Shown here one piece after another: positions 11,654-20,849 of a stretch of 64,000 nucleotides of DNA. Position numbers and translations under genes: made by a program. Source of the stretch: an uncultured Alkalilimnicola sp. (GTDB lineage: Bacteria; Pseudomonadota; Gammaproteobacteria; Nitrococcales; AK92); NCBI GenBank assembly GCA_937951875.1, contig CALGAN010000088.1, forward strand, positions 1 to 64,000, written 5' to 3'. Position 1 is the stretch's first letter, and each line of letters starts with the position of its first letter. Below the pieces are notes generated by a model, which saw only the letters and a list, made by a program, of their open reading frames with translations, was not told the origin of the DNA and did no database searches.

Positions 11654-14600
11654 TCAGGCCGGATCGGGCGCTTTGGTGGTGAGCTTCCGGTACAGGGCTT
11701 CGGTGCCCTGGGAGGGGTGCAGGCGTCGGCGCAGCGCCAGCATCTTGGCGCAACGCTGGTAGGCGGCCACCACCTCGCCGCGGTGTCCCCGCGCCGCGTG
11801 GCAGACCATCAGCCGCTGGTAGAACTCCTCGACCGCTTCCTCGGCGGCGAGCCCTTCCTCGTAGACCGAGATCGCCGCGGCCCAGTCCGCCATCGCCTCC
11901 AGCGTTTCGCCGTGCCGCAGCAGATGGCGCACGTAACTGGCGCGCAGCCGCTCGCGCAAGGGCAGGGCGAAGGTCGCCTCCGGGTCTTGCGCTAGGAACG
12001 GGCCGCGGTAGAGACGTAGCGGCTCGCCGCTGCCGCTTTCGAACGCCCAGAGATCGAGCCAGCAGAGCTTGTCGTTCAGGCTGAGCCGGCCGTCGCGCAG
12101 CAGCAGGAATTCGTTGCCGCCGAGCAAGCGGCGCAGGCGCTGCAGCGTGGTGACGAAGGCGCGGTGTGCGGCGTCGCCGTCAGCGTCCGGCCATAGCGTC
12201 TCGGCCAAAGTGGCTTCCGGTATCTGGCGGCCGCTGTGGGCCAGCAGGACCTTGAGCAGATCCAGCGGCTTTTTCTGCACCTTGGCGCCGAAGCGCAGCG
12301 GCACGTCGTCGATCACGATCTCGAACCGGCCCAGGGTGTAGATCCGCACCGGCCATGGCCAGTGCTCGGGAGCTTCGCTGGGCGGCTCCAGCCGGTGCCG
12401 GCGGACCAGGTGGCGGGCGTGGTCGGTCTCGATGCCGTGGGCGATGGCGAAGGCGCACAGCCGGGCGATCGAGTGGTTGTGCCAGAGCGGCGGGTTGCCG
12501 CGCAGCTGGCGCAGCAGCTCGAACAGCCGGCGCATGAAGTCGGTCGTCTCGGCCGGGGTAAGGGAGGTCAGCGCATCCTCGGTCCGGATCTGCAGGCACA
12601 TGGCCTGGACGGTTTTGCTGCGGAGGGCCTCGGCGATGCGCTCGGCTTGCGCCAGCTGCGCCAGGCCGGCGTTGCGGTCGCCGCTGCGGATCAGCGCCCG
12701 CGCCAGGGCGGCCTGCAGCAGGCCCAGCGGCCAGCCGGCGCCGGCGGCCTCGGCGCTGCGCACGCCGGCCCGCGCCCAGGTCAGCATGCCTTCCAAGTCG
12801 TCGGCCCACACGGCGGCGAGGAATCGCTGGTGGTAGACATGGGCGTCGTGCATGTGGCCGCGCACCAGCGGCAGGCCGCGTGTGCGTCCGATCAGCGCCC
12901 AGTTGGGGCGGCCGCTGATCAGACTGGCCCAGAACTCCTGGGCCAGCAGCACCGGATCGAGCAAGTGCACGCCGCTGTCCTCGGCCAGCGCCAGTCCCTG
13001 CTGGATCACGCGCAGCGCCAGCTCGGGCTCGCCGTTGAAGTTGTGATAGCCGGACAGCATGGCCAGCCAGGCGATCCTGGCGAGCGGGGCGACGTCGTCG
13101 CTCTCGGCGAAGGGTTGCAGGCGGCTCACCAGCTCGCCGGCTTCGTTGAGCTCGCCCCGGATCCAGCCGAGATAGAACAGCAGGTGCTGCGCCGAGGTCA
13201 TGCGCAGGTTCGGGGCGATGTCCTGAAACAGCACGCGTTTCAGCTTCTGCGCCCATCCCTCGAGCTGGGGATGGCTCGGCTGGCGGTAGGCGAGGATCGC
13301 GAAGATGGCGGCGACCGCCCGCACCTCGGTTTCCAGGGCGGCGAAGGTCGGGTGCCGGGCGTGCAGGGCGTCGAACTCGCTGATCCAGCGGTCGGCGCTC
13401 TTAAACTCGTCCCAAGCGATCAGGTAGGTCTCGATGATGCCGGCCCAGGTCAGATACATGCCCTCGGCCTGATCGCGCGCTTTGAAGCTCCAGTAGCCGT
13501 TCTCGAAGCTGTGGCGGGCCCCGGCCAGGTCGAACGGCAGGCGCGCCAGGCCGTGGTAGTACTGCAGCCAGGGCTCCTGCGCGAGCACGTCGCCGGGCAG
13601 CGCTTCCAGCCACGTCTGCAGGGTGCGGTAGCGGCCGCTGCGCAGCAGTGCCGGGCCGTGCTCGTGAATGAGCTCCACCGCCATCGACCAGTCGCGGATC
13701 TCGCGCACCAGTTGCACCGCGGCTTCGACCGCGCCGTGCCGAGCCAGCAGCATGGCCGCGTGCCGCTTGAGCGCGTCGAGCTCGCGCTCGGCCAGCGAGA
13801 CTCGGCCGCGGGCGAGCAGGAACTGGCGGAACAGCGGATGGTACTCGTAGCTCGGCGGGGCGTCGGGCTGCCGGTGGCAGACGGTGAAGTAGTTGCGCCG
13901 CACCAGCGCCTCCAGCATTTCCCCGGCCCGCGGCAGGCCGGCCAGCTCGGCGGCGGTGTCGGCGGTCACGTTCGGCAGCAACGCGGTCTTGAGCAGCAAA
14001 TCCTGTTCATCCCGCTCCATGCGGGCGAACACTTCCCCGGCCAGGTAATCGAATACCAGGGCGTCGCTCGCCTGGGCGATCTCGCGCACGCCGTCGGCGC
14101 GCGCCTGCTCCAGCATCAGCACCAGTCCCGCCATCCAGCCGCAGGTGCGCCTGTGCAGGCACTGGATCTGCTCGGCGCTCAGCGCTTCGTCGTCGAGCCG
14201 CAGGCGGCTCACGCCGAGCGTCTCCTCCTCGGTGAGCAGCAGCTCGTCGCGGCCGATCAGGGTGAAGCCTTCCTCGGTGCGCAGCCGCGCCAGCGCCGGC
14301 GGCGGGTCGTTGCGGCTGATCACGATCACGGTCAGCGCCGGGGGAACCTCCCGCAAACCTTGCCGGAACACGTAGTGCAGCGGCGAGTCGGCCGGCACGT
14401 CGTGATAGTCGTCGAACACCAGCACGCCGGCGCTGCGCACACAGGCGAACAGCTGACGGAAGTAGTTGCGCGCGAAGGCGTCCAGGCCCAGCAGGTACTC
14501 GGCGGTGAGCGTCGGCAGGGTCGCCGTGGGCGCGATGCGCTGGGCGGCCTGGGTGAGGTAGTTGAAGAACGTGGCCGGGTCGCCGTCGGCGGCGTCCAGG

Positions 14601-14797
14601 TGATACCACAGCGGCGTCGGACCGTGCTCGCTGAGGTAGTGGGCGACCGTGGTGGTCTTGCCGGAACCGGCGGGCGCGGACACCCAAATGATGCGCCCGC
14701 GGCGGGCGGCGTCCAGCCGTGCGAACAGGCGCGCTCGCGGGAAGACACGGCTGGGAACCGGGACAGCGAATTTGGCAAGGCTGGCGGCGTGTTGCAC
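11654..14797 (-). CDS. Large MalT-type ATP-dependent regulator with C-terminal BTAD domain
   Basis: This 1047-residue STAND-class protein has Walker A APAGSGKTT (41-49), Walker B VLVFDD (about 125-130), and a long helical TPR-like region through the middle as in MalT. Instead of a LuxR helix-turn-helix it ends with a winged-helix region (IYTLGRFEIVIDD onward, about residue 820; LAETLWPD and LQRLRRLLGG) followed by a bacterial transcriptional activation domain. It probably senses a small ligand with ATP and activates transcription. The target is not evident; the lipoprotein gene 15168-16550 is divergent from it. The upstream region is AT-rich with repeated TAACCGG motifs. The start at 14797 is the first ATG after that region. 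Confidence 0.88.
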   Translation of the reverse strand: MQHAASLAKFAVPVPSRVFPRARLFARLDAARRGRIIWVSAPAGSGKTTTVAHYLSEHGPTPLWYHLDAADGDPATFFNYLTQAAQRIAPTATLPTLTAEYLLGLDAFARNYFRQLFACVRSAGVLVFDDYHDVPADSPLHYVFRQGLREVPPALTVIVISRNDPPPALARLRTEEGFTLIGRDELLLTEEETLGVSRLRLDDEALSAEQIQCLHRRTCGWMAGLVLMLEQARADGVREIAQASDALVFDYLAGEVFARMERDEQDLLLKTALLPNVTADTAAELAGLPRAGEMLEALVRRNYFTVCHRQPDAPPSYEYHPLFRQFLLARGRVSLAERELDALKRHAAMLLARHGAVEAAVQLVREIRDWSMAVELIHEHGPALLRSGRYRTLQTWLEALPGDVLAQEPWLQYYHGLARLPFDLAGARHSFENGYWSFKARDQAEGMYLTWAGIIETYLIAWDEFKSADRWISEFDALHARHPTFAALETEVRAVAAIFAILAYRQPSHPQLEGWAQKLKRVLFQDIAPNLRMTSAQHLLFYLGWIRGELNEAGELVSRLQPFAESDDVAPLARIAWLAMLSGYHNFNGEPELALRVIQQGLALAEDSGVHLLDPVLLAQEFWASLISGRPNWALIGRTRGLPLVRGHMHDAHVYHQRFLAAVWADDLEGMLTWARAGVRSAEAAGAGWPLGLLQAALARALIRSGDRNAGLAQLAQAERIAEALRSKTVQAMCLQIRTEDALTSLTPAETTDFMRRLFELLRQLRGNPPLWHNHSIARLCAFAIAHGIETDHARHLVRRHRLEPPSEAPEHWPWPVRIYTLGRFEIVIDDVPLRFGAKVQKKPLDLLKVLLAHSGRQIPEATLAETLWPDADGDAAHRAFVTTLQRLRRLLGGNEFLLLRDGRLSLNDKLCWLDLWAFESGSGEPLRLYRGPFLAQDPEATFALPLRERLRASYVRHLLRHGETLEAMADWAAAISVYEEGLAAEEAVEEFYQRLMVCHAARGHRGEVVAAYQRCAKMLALRRRLHPSQGTEALYRKLTTKAPDPA

Positions 14798-15167
14798 GCA
14801 GCGAGAGATCCGAAATTTTTATTAGGTTATTTAAACCGGCTAACAGCTTACTAGCTATTGACGATGCAGTCAGCTAACCGGCCTAGGGGTAACGGCTAGA
14901 TAACCGGAAATCCTGCGACAAAGTTCACAGTTTTCCAACAAAGCGAGAATCGAAGCCGGCGCCACCGGTAATCGCCCGTAGTGAAAATTGCACATCGGCG
15001 CCGCGCGGAAGGAAGGCGAGAGCGTTCTTTGGGGGCAATTCCGCCCCGCCATGTCGTTGGCCAAGCCGATTACCGGCGTTACCGATCCGTTATCGCCAGC
15101 CTTCTACGGTGGCCGGGTGCCGCCACCCGGCGCACGCCTTACGCAGTTAGCACAGGACTTCCTCAGC
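14798..15167. other. Gene-free divergent region with AT-rich patch and repeated TAACCGG motifs
   Basis: This is the 370-base space between the BTAD regulator and the lipoprotein gene. Bases 14815-14860 are strikingly AT-rich for this genome. Direct motifs are TAAACCGG (14832-14839), TAACCGG (14875-14881), TAACGG (14890-14895) and TAACCGG (14901-14907). No conserved coding frame fits, although an open frame continuous with the lipoprotein extends through part of it. Confidence 0.6.
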
Positions 15168-16550
15168 ATGAAATTCCCCTATGTCTGGCGCTTGCGCTTA
15201 GCGTTTTTTTGCTCTTTGACGCTCGCTCTGGCCGCGTGCGGCGGTGGCGGCGGCAGTGGAAACGGCGAGCAGCTTCCCGATGAACCCGATCCGATCGAGC
15301 CGACCGAGCCCGTCGGGGCGCCGACCGAGGTCGGCCGGCCCGTCGGTGCCGCGGTGACGGCCACGATTGGCAGTCTTGGCGGCAGCCTGAGCTCGGCGGA
15401 CGGCCGCCTCGCCGTGCATGTGCCCGCCGGCGCTCTCGACCGGGACGTGGAGCTCAGCCTGCTGCCCATCGAGAACAAGGCTCATGGCGGCCGCGGCGAC
15501 GCTTTCCGCTTGACGCCGGAGGGGCTGAGCTTCGCGCTGCCGGTGCAGCTGGTGTTCGGCTACGGCGCCGACGATCTGGCCGGCACCGCCGCTGACGCGC
15601 TCGGCGTGGCCTACCAGCGCGCCGACCGCACCTGGGAGTGGGCGGGGGCGCCGCAGGTCGACACCACCGCCCGTACCGTGACCGTCGAAACCACCCACTT
15701 CAGCGATTGGTCGCTGGTCGCCGGGCTGCAGCTGCAGCCGCGCGCGGCCACGGTGAAGACCGGCGAGTCGCTGACTCTGCGGGTGGTCGACTGCTACCCG
15801 GCGCCGGCCGAGGAGGACGGGCTGGTGCCGCTGGGCATGCGCTGCGACGGCCAGAGCGACGATGGGCTGGCGCCGCTGTGGTTCGTGCAGGAGTGGGCGG
15901 TCAACGGCAGCGCCGGTGGTTCCGGCGTCACCGGCACGGTGGCGAAGATCGATCAGGCGTCCGCGCGCTTCAACGCCCCTGGCCGGGTGCCGAATCCCGA
16001 TACGGTGACGGTGAGCGCGCGCGTCGATCAGGGCAGCGCCGCGCGGCTACTGCTGGCGGCGGAGGTGCGCATCGTCGACGACAACGGCCCGGACTACGCC
16101 GGTACGTTGACGATGAGCAACGCGCTCTACGATATGACCGCCGAGGTCGCCTGGACCTTGTACGAGGATCTCGGCGACGTGCGCAGCTATCTGCCGAGCG
16201 GCACCATCACCGTCACCCTCAAGGATCCGACCTGCAACCCCGGCCCCTACCGGGTGCCGATCGCCAGCGGTACCCCCGACGATCCGGCCGGCAGCCTGGT
16301 GGTGTACACCGCGAGCAACAGCGCTTATCCCCGGCAGCACATGTTCACCGTGGGCGGTACTGGCAGCGTGACGGTCACCTGCGGCGACGGTTCCACCGAG
16401 CTCAACGGCGACATGTTCCAGGTGGCGCCCTATTATCCGTGCCTGGAGGCGGTGCGCCATCCGTACGGCGACGAGAGCGTGCTCAGCGGCAGCTTCAGCT
16501 GCTTCGGCGTGGACCAGGTGTCCTGGACCTTCCAGCGCCGCGCGCGCTGA
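15168..16550 (+). CDS. Secreted lipoprotein of unknown function with ZU5-like module
   Basis: The 460-residue protein starts with a signal peptide ending in the lipobox LALAAC (cleavage before Cys at about 24), followed by a poly-Gly and acidic linker (EQLPDEPDPIEPTEP). The first globular part (GGSLSSADGRLAVHVPAGAL, about 70-90) resembles ZU5/GAIN-like modules found in many bacterial surface lipoproteins. The C-terminal half contains paired cysteines (for example CNPGPYRVP, CGDG, YYPCLEAV), suggesting disulfides in the periplasm or at the surface. No function is known to me. The start at 15168 is chosen because the signal peptide begins there. Being divergent from the giant regulator suggests possible control by it. 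Confidence 0.8.
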   Translation: MKFPYVWRLRLAFFCSLTLALAACGGGGGSGNGEQLPDEPDPIEPTEPVGAPTEVGRPVGAAVTATIGSLGGSLSSADGRLAVHVPAGALDRDVELSLLPIENKAHGGRGDAFRLTPEGLSFALPVQLVFGYGADDLAGTAADALGVAYQRADRTWEWAGAPQVDTTARTVTVETTHFSDWSLVAGLQLQPRAATVKTGESLTLRVVDCYPAPAEEDGLVPLGMRCDGQSDDGLAPLWFVQEWAVNGSAGGSGVTGTVAKIDQASARFNAPGRVPNPDTVTVSARVDQGSAARLLLAAEVRIVDDNGPDYAGTLTMSNALYDMTAEVAWTLYEDLGDVRSYLPSGTITVTLKDPTCNPGPYRVPIASGTPDDPAGSLVVYTASNSAYPRQHMFTVGGTGSVTVTCGDGSTELNGDMFQVAPYYPCLEAVRHPYGDESVLSGSFSCFGVDQVSWTFQRRAR

Positions 16551-16557
16551 CGGCGCG

Positions 16558-16583
16558 AGGCCCGGCCGGCGCCGGCCGGGCCT
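16558..16583 (+). terminator. Perfect palindrome downstream of lipoprotein gene
   Basis: A 26-base perfect palindrome, AGGCCCGGCCGGC followed by its complement, begins 8 bases after the stop codon. It can form a very stable hairpin but has no U tract, so it may act as a 3'-end stabiliser or a weak terminator. Confidence 0.5.
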
Positions 16584-16716
16584 GTCGACACCGCTGTTCC
16601 TATCGCGCTTGAAGCGCCGATCGCTTTGCGTGTAGCGTTCCCGGCCAGGACAGGGAGGCGCCGGTTGCGCGCGGTGCGCGTGAATATGACCGCGTGAGTA
16701 TGACAAGGACGGGGGA

Positions 16717-17694
16717 ATGCCAAGCGATCGCGACCACATTCTGGATTGGGCCGAGCAAGGGCTGATCGCCGATCGCGGATTGCGCGATGCCCTTACCGTC
16801 GCGCAGGCGCTGCCTGGGCCGCAGCACTGGCGCCGCTTCCTCGACCGGCTGCTGCTGTGGCTGGGCGTGGTCAGCCTCGGCGCCGGCGTAATCTTCTTCT
16901 TCGCCTACAACTGGGACGCGCTGGGGCGGTTCGGTAAGCTCGCTCTGGCGCAGCTGCCCATCCTCGCTTGCCTGCTGGCAATATGGCGCGCCGGGCTGGA
17001 CTCGCCGACCGGCAAGGCGGCGGTGCTGCTGGCCTCGCTGCTGGTCGGCGCCCTGTTCGCGCTGATCGGCCAGATCTACCAGACCGGCGCTGACACCTAT
17101 CAGCTGTTCGTGGCCTGGGCCGGCGCGATCCTACCCTGGACGCTGCTGGCGCGTCTGCCGGCGCTGTGGTTGCTGTGGCTCGTGCTGGTGCACGTGGCGC
17201 TGGCGCTGTATCTGCGGCATTTCGGCCTGGACTGGGGGTGGCCCGGTCTGGACGAGCCGAGCTTGCTGCCGCACGCGCTAATCGATCTGGCGGCGCTGAT
17301 TGCGTGGGAGCTGGCCGGCGCCCGCGGCGTGCGCGGCTTCGACCGCCCCTGGGGGCCGCGCGTCATCGCCACGGCCGCCGGCGCCGCCCTGACCTGGATG
17401 GCTCTGCTGTGGATCTACGGTTTCGGCGCCTCCACCGGTGCGGCGGCGCTTTGGCTACTGTGGCTGCTGGCTGGCGCGGCGGTTTATTTGCGCTGGCGGC
17501 GCGACCTCTACATGCTCGCCGTGTTGGCGCTGGCGGTGATCGTCGCCGTCGTCACCGCTCTTATTAGTTGGGTGTTCGATGCCGTGCTCGATTCACCGGG
17601 TGGCCTGATGCTGGCTGGGCTGGTCGGCATCGGCATGTCGGCGGCTGCCGCGGTCTGGCTGCGGCGGCTGGCGAACGCGGAGATCCAGGCATGA
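16717..17694 (+). CDS. DUF2157 domain membrane protein
   Basis: The 325-residue protein has a short cytoplasmic N-terminus (DRDHILDWAEQGLI) and about eight to nine transmembrane helices, with the DUF2157 core LGVVSLGAGVIFFFAYNWD near residue 50 and LIGQIYQTGADTYQLF near 115. The function of the family is unknown. It overlaps the next gene by ATGA and forms the usual trio with a DUF4401 protein and a GDYXXLXY protein, indicating one membrane complex. Confidence 0.9.
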   Translation: MPSDRDHILDWAEQGLIADRGLRDALTVAQALPGPQHWRRFLDRLLLWLGVVSLGAGVIFFFAYNWDALGRFGKLALAQLPILACLLAIWRAGLDSPTGKAAVLLASLLVGALFALIGQIYQTGADTYQLFVAWAGAILPWTLLARLPALWLLWLVLVHVALALYLRHFGLDWGWPGLDEPSLLPHALIDLAALIAWELAGARGVRGFDRPWGPRVIATAAGAALTWMALLWIYGFGASTGAAALWLLWLLAGAAVYLRWRRDLYMLAVLALAVIVAVVTALISWVFDAVLDSPGGLMLAGLVGIGMSAAAAVWLRRLANAEIQA

Positions 17695-18743
17695 GTGCGT
17701 CGCGGTCGTCGCTCTGGGCCGAGCTGCGGGAGCGCCGGCTGGGGGCGGGCGAGGCGCCGGGCGAGCCGAGCCATACGCCCTGGTATGTTCGGATAATGCT
17801 CGGCATCGTCGGCTGGTTCGGCTCGCTGTGCGTGCTCGGTGCGCTCGGCCTGCTGCTGTTCCTGGCGCTGAGTGAGTCGCTGGCCTTCGGACTCGGCGTG
17901 GGCGCGGCGCTGTGCGCGGCGGCGGCCGGCTTGGCTCGCTCCTATGGCGGCAACGATTTCTGCGCGCAAAGCGCCTTTGCCCTGAGCTTGGCCGGTCAAG
18001 GTCTGGTGCTGGTAGCGTTGACGGTGCATTTTGACCCGTCCCAATCCGAGCTGGCGTTGGCCGCTCTGGTGCTGGCGGTGCTCATGGCGGCGGCGGTGCC
18101 GGTGTTCCTGCACCGGGTCTGGTGTGCGCTCACGGCGGCTCTGGCGCTGATTTTTCTGGGCGATGGCTGGTGGCGGGTGTGGCCGCCGGCGCCGTTGGTC
18201 CTGACCGCGCTGCTGGCATGGCTGTGGCTGACCGAGTTCCAGTGGGCGCGCCTGGCCGGCCTGAAGCGGGCGGCGGGTTACGGCATCATGCTGGCTTTGC
18301 TGGCCGCCATGACGTCCGAGCGCTGGCTGGCGTCCGGTGCCGGTACGGTTCCGCCGCCGGGCTGGCTCTTGCGGGCCGGCTACGGCCTGCTGCTGCTCGC
18401 CGCAGTGGCGTTGCTGCTTCGGCGCGAGGGCGTGGCGGTCGACGGCGCCGGGGGGCGCCTGGCGCTGATCCTGAGCGTGCCGCCCGCGCTGGCCAGCTGC
18501 TTCGCGCCCGGGCTGGCGCCGTTCCTGCTCGGCCTGCTCTTCGGCTTCGCCAACGGCGACCGTGTGCTCACAGGGCTGGCGGTGGGCGCGCTGTTGCTCT
18601 ATCTCGGCAATTACTACTACTGGCTGGAGCTGTCCCTGCTGCACAAATCGCTGCTGCTGATGGCGCTCGGTGCGGCGCTGCTTGCCGCGCGCTATGCGCT
18701 GCGCACCCTGTGGCCGGTTTCGGAGGCGCGAAACCATGCGTAG
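17691..18743 (+). CDS. DUF4401 domain membrane protein
   Basis: The 350-residue polytopic membrane protein begins at an ATGA overlap with DUF2157. After a cytoplasmic N-terminal segment ending WYVRIMLGIVGWFGSL come about nine to ten helices; the C-terminal GNYYYWLELSLLHKSLLLM is characteristic of DUF4401. It overlaps the next gene by 8 bases. The function is unknown; the operon structure points to a stoichiometric complex. Confidence 0.9.
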   Translation: MSASRSSLWAELRERRLGAGEAPGEPSHTPWYVRIMLGIVGWFGSLCVLGALGLLLFLALSESLAFGLGVGAALCAAAAGLARSYGGNDFCAQSAFALSLAGQGLVLVALTVHFDPSQSELALAALVLAVLMAAAVPVFLHRVWCALTAALALIFLGDGWWRVWPPAPLVLTALLAWLWLTEFQWARLAGLKRAAGYGIMLALLAAMTSERWLASGAGTVPPPGWLLRAGYGLLLLAAVALLLRREGVAVDGAGGRLALILSVPPALASCFAPGLAPFLLGLLFGFANGDRVLTGLAVGALLLYLGNYYYWLELSLLHKSLLLMALGAALLAARYALRTLWPVSEARNHA

Positions 18744-19230
18744 CCTGCTTGCCGTGCTGGCCGGCATCGCCGTGCTGCTGGTCGCCAATTACGACATCGT
18801 CGCCAAGGAGTGGCTGCGCCGCGAGGGCCGGCCGGTGCTGCTAGAACTGGTGCCGGTCGATCCGCGCTCGCTGATGCAGGGCGATTACATGGCGCTGAAC
18901 TTCCGGGTCGCGCGCGATGCCTTCGGCACGCTGTGGGCGCAGGAGCGCAGCGACGACGGTTACCTGGTGCTGGCGCTGGACGAGCGGGGCGTCGGCCATT
19001 ACGTGCGCAAGGACGACGGCGGCCCGCTGGCCGCCAATGAGCTGCGGCTGCGCTACCGCATACGCAACCGCCAGCCGCTGATCGCCACCGACGCCTATTT
19101 CTTTCAGGAGGGGACGGCCAGCACGTACCAGATGGCCCGGTTCGGTGAGCTGCGGGTGGCGCCCGACGGCGAGGCGCTGCTGGTCGGGCTGCGAGATCAG
19201 AACTTAGAGCCGCTGGGACCGACGCGTTAG
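18736..19230 (+). CDS. GDYXXLXY domain protein
   Basis: The 164-residue protein has one N-terminal membrane anchor (LLAVLAGIAVLLVANY) and then a soluble domain with the family motif GDYMALNF (about 51-58) and YRIRNRQPLIATDAYFFQEG near 110. The soluble part should lie outside the cytoplasmic membrane. It is the last gene of the three-gene operon. The stop overlaps the stop of the convergent histidine kinase gene by three bases. Confidence 0.9.
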   Translation: MRSLLAVLAGIAVLLVANYDIVAKEWLRREGRPVLLELVPVDPRSLMQGDYMALNFRVARDAFGTLWAQERSDDGYLVLALDERGVGHYVRKDDGGPLAANELRLRYRIRNRQPLIATDAYFFQEGTASTYQMARFGELRVAPDGEALLVGLRDQNLEPLGPTR

Positions 19231-20849
19231 TCGGCAGGCGCGTCGGCGTTCGTCTCGGCAGTGCACAGCGGCAGCAGGATGGTGAACGTGCTGCCCTCGC
19301 CGGGTCTGCTGTCGACCTGGATGCGGCCGCCGTGCAGTTCGGCGATCTGCTGCGTCACGTACAGGCCCAGCCCCAGGCCGCCATAATGCGCCACCGACAC
19401 GGCGCGTTCGAAGCGACGGAAGATACGTTCCAGATGCTCGGCGGCGATGCCCGGCCCCTGATCCTTGACCCACAGCCGCACGCCGTCGCCCTGGCGCGCC
19501 AGCCCCACCTCGATCTCGGACTGCGGGGCGTACTTGCAGGCGTTGGCGAGTAGGTTCACCAGCGCCTGCTCCAGCCGCAGGCGGTCCCAGCGGCCGGTGA
19601 TCCCCGGCTGCAGGCGCTGGACCACCTCGCAGCTGGAGTCCTGCAGCAGCCCCTGCATGCGCGCCAGCACCGAGTGTACGGCGTCGGAGAGGTCGAAATC
19701 GCCCAGATTCAGGCGGATGCGGCCGGTGGCGATGCGCGAGACGTCGAGCAGATTCTCGATCAGCTCAGCGATGCGTTCGCCGCTCTCGATGGCGAGCGCC
19801 AGGCGGGTGGTGATCGGCTCGCGCTCGCAGGGACCGTTGCCGCGTTTGAGCAGCCGCTCCAGCCCCTTGAGCTGCAGCAGCGTCGCGGTCAGCGGTGTGC
19901 GCAGCTCGTGAGCGGCGATGGACAGGAATTCGTCGCGCACCCGCACCGCTTCCCGCGCCGCCTCGTAGGCGCGGGCGGTTTCCTCGGCTTCCACCCGCTC
20001 GGTGAGGTCGCGCACCACCTTGGCGAAACCGTACAGTTGACCGTTGCCGTCGCGCAGCTCGGTGATGGTCACATCGGCCCAGAACCGGCTGCCGTCCTTG
20101 CGCACCCGCCAGCCGATGTCGTGCGTCACGCCCTGGCGGTCGGCCAGCTGCAGCAGCCGCAACGGCTTGTGCAGTGCCTGATCCTCGGGGGTGTAGAACA
20201 GCTCGACGTGCCGACCGAGCACTTCCGAGGCTTGGTAGCCTTTGATGCGCTCGGCGCCGGCGTTCCAGGTGGTGATCCGGCCGGATGGATCGAGCAGGAA
20301 GATCGCGTAGTCGTGGATCTGCTCGACCAGGATGCGAAAGCGCTCCTCGCTCTGGCGCAGCGCCTGTTCGGCCTGCCAGCGCTCGGTGACGTCGTGCGTG
20401 ACCTTGGCGAAACCGTCGAGCTCGCCGGCCTCGTCGCGCAGCGCGGTGACCGCGATATGGGCGCGGAACAGGGTGCCGTCCTTGCGCACCCGCCAACCTT
20501 CCTCTTTGAACTGGCCGCTTTCGGCCGCTGTGCGCAGCTCCTGCTCGGGACGGTGGGCGGCCAGGTCGTCGGCCGTGTAGAACAGGCCGAAGTGGCGGCC
20601 GATGACCTCGTCGGCGCGATAGCCGAGCAGGCGCTCGGCGCCGGCGTTCCAGCTGAGCACCGTGCCGTCGCGGTCGAGCATGAGGATGCCGTAGTCCAGC
20701 ACGCTGTCTATCAGCGCGCGGGCGTTGGCTTCGCTCAGAGGGAGTGGAGCGGGGCTGGCGCCGGATGTGTGGTTGGGGGGGACGTCCATGCGGTACTCTC
20801 GTGAGGCGTCAGCGGGGGGCGGGGCCGCTCGGGCGGCGTGCGCGCTCAT
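19227..20849 (-). CDS. PAS-PAS sensor histidine kinase
   Basis: The protein of about 540 residues carries two tandem PAS/PAC units, each with a WNAGAERxxGY core and a W(R)VRKDG segment, followed by HisKA (H-box SIAAHELRTPL) and a HATPase domain (N box LLANACKYAP, G1 DQGPGIA, G2 GLGLGLY). There are no membrane helices, so it is a soluble sensor; the near-duplicate PAS units could bind a small cofactor, but none is evident. The start at 20849 overlaps the response regulator stop as ATGA. A later ATG at 20789 (MDVPPNH) is a reasonable alternative giving 520 residues. It is probably the partner of the upstream response regulator. Confidence 0.9.
   Translation of the reverse strand: MSAHAARAAPPPADASREYRMDVPPNHTSGASPAPLPLSEANARALIDSVLDYGILMLDRDGTVLSWNAGAERLLGYRADEVIGRHFGLFYTADDLAAHRPEQELRTAAESGQFKEEGWRVRKDGTLFRAHIAVTALRDEAGELDGFAKVTHDVTERWQAEQALRQSEERFRILVEQIHDYAIFLLDPSGRITTWNAGAERIKGYQASEVLGRHVELFYTPEDQALHKPLRLLQLADRQGVTHDIGWRVRKDGSRFWADVTITELRDGNGQLYGFAKVVRDLTERVEAEETARAYEAAREAVRVRDEFLSIAAHELRTPLTATLLQLKGLERLLKRGNGPCEREPITTRLALAIESGERIAELIENLLDVSRIATGRIRLNLGDFDLSDAVHSVLARMQGLLQDSSCEVVQRLQPGITGRWDRLRLEQALVNLLANACKYAPQSEIEVGLARQGDGVRLWVKDQGPGIAAEHLERIFRRFERAVSVAHYGGLGLGLYVTQQIAELHGGRIQVDSRPGEGSTFTILLPLCTAETNADAPAD

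Noticed and set aside
12236..14854. An 872-codon open frame on the plus strand antisense to the BTAD regulator
   Set aside because: It mirrors the coding strand of a clear STAND regulator in a GC-rich genome; its translation is rich in Gln, His, Val and Gly without motifs.
17508..18788. A 426-codon Gln/Arg-rich minus-strand frame over the DUF4401 gene
   Set aside because: Reverse complement of hydrophobic Leu/Ala codons gives Gln/Arg-rich shadows; the plus-strand gene has overlaps and family motifs.
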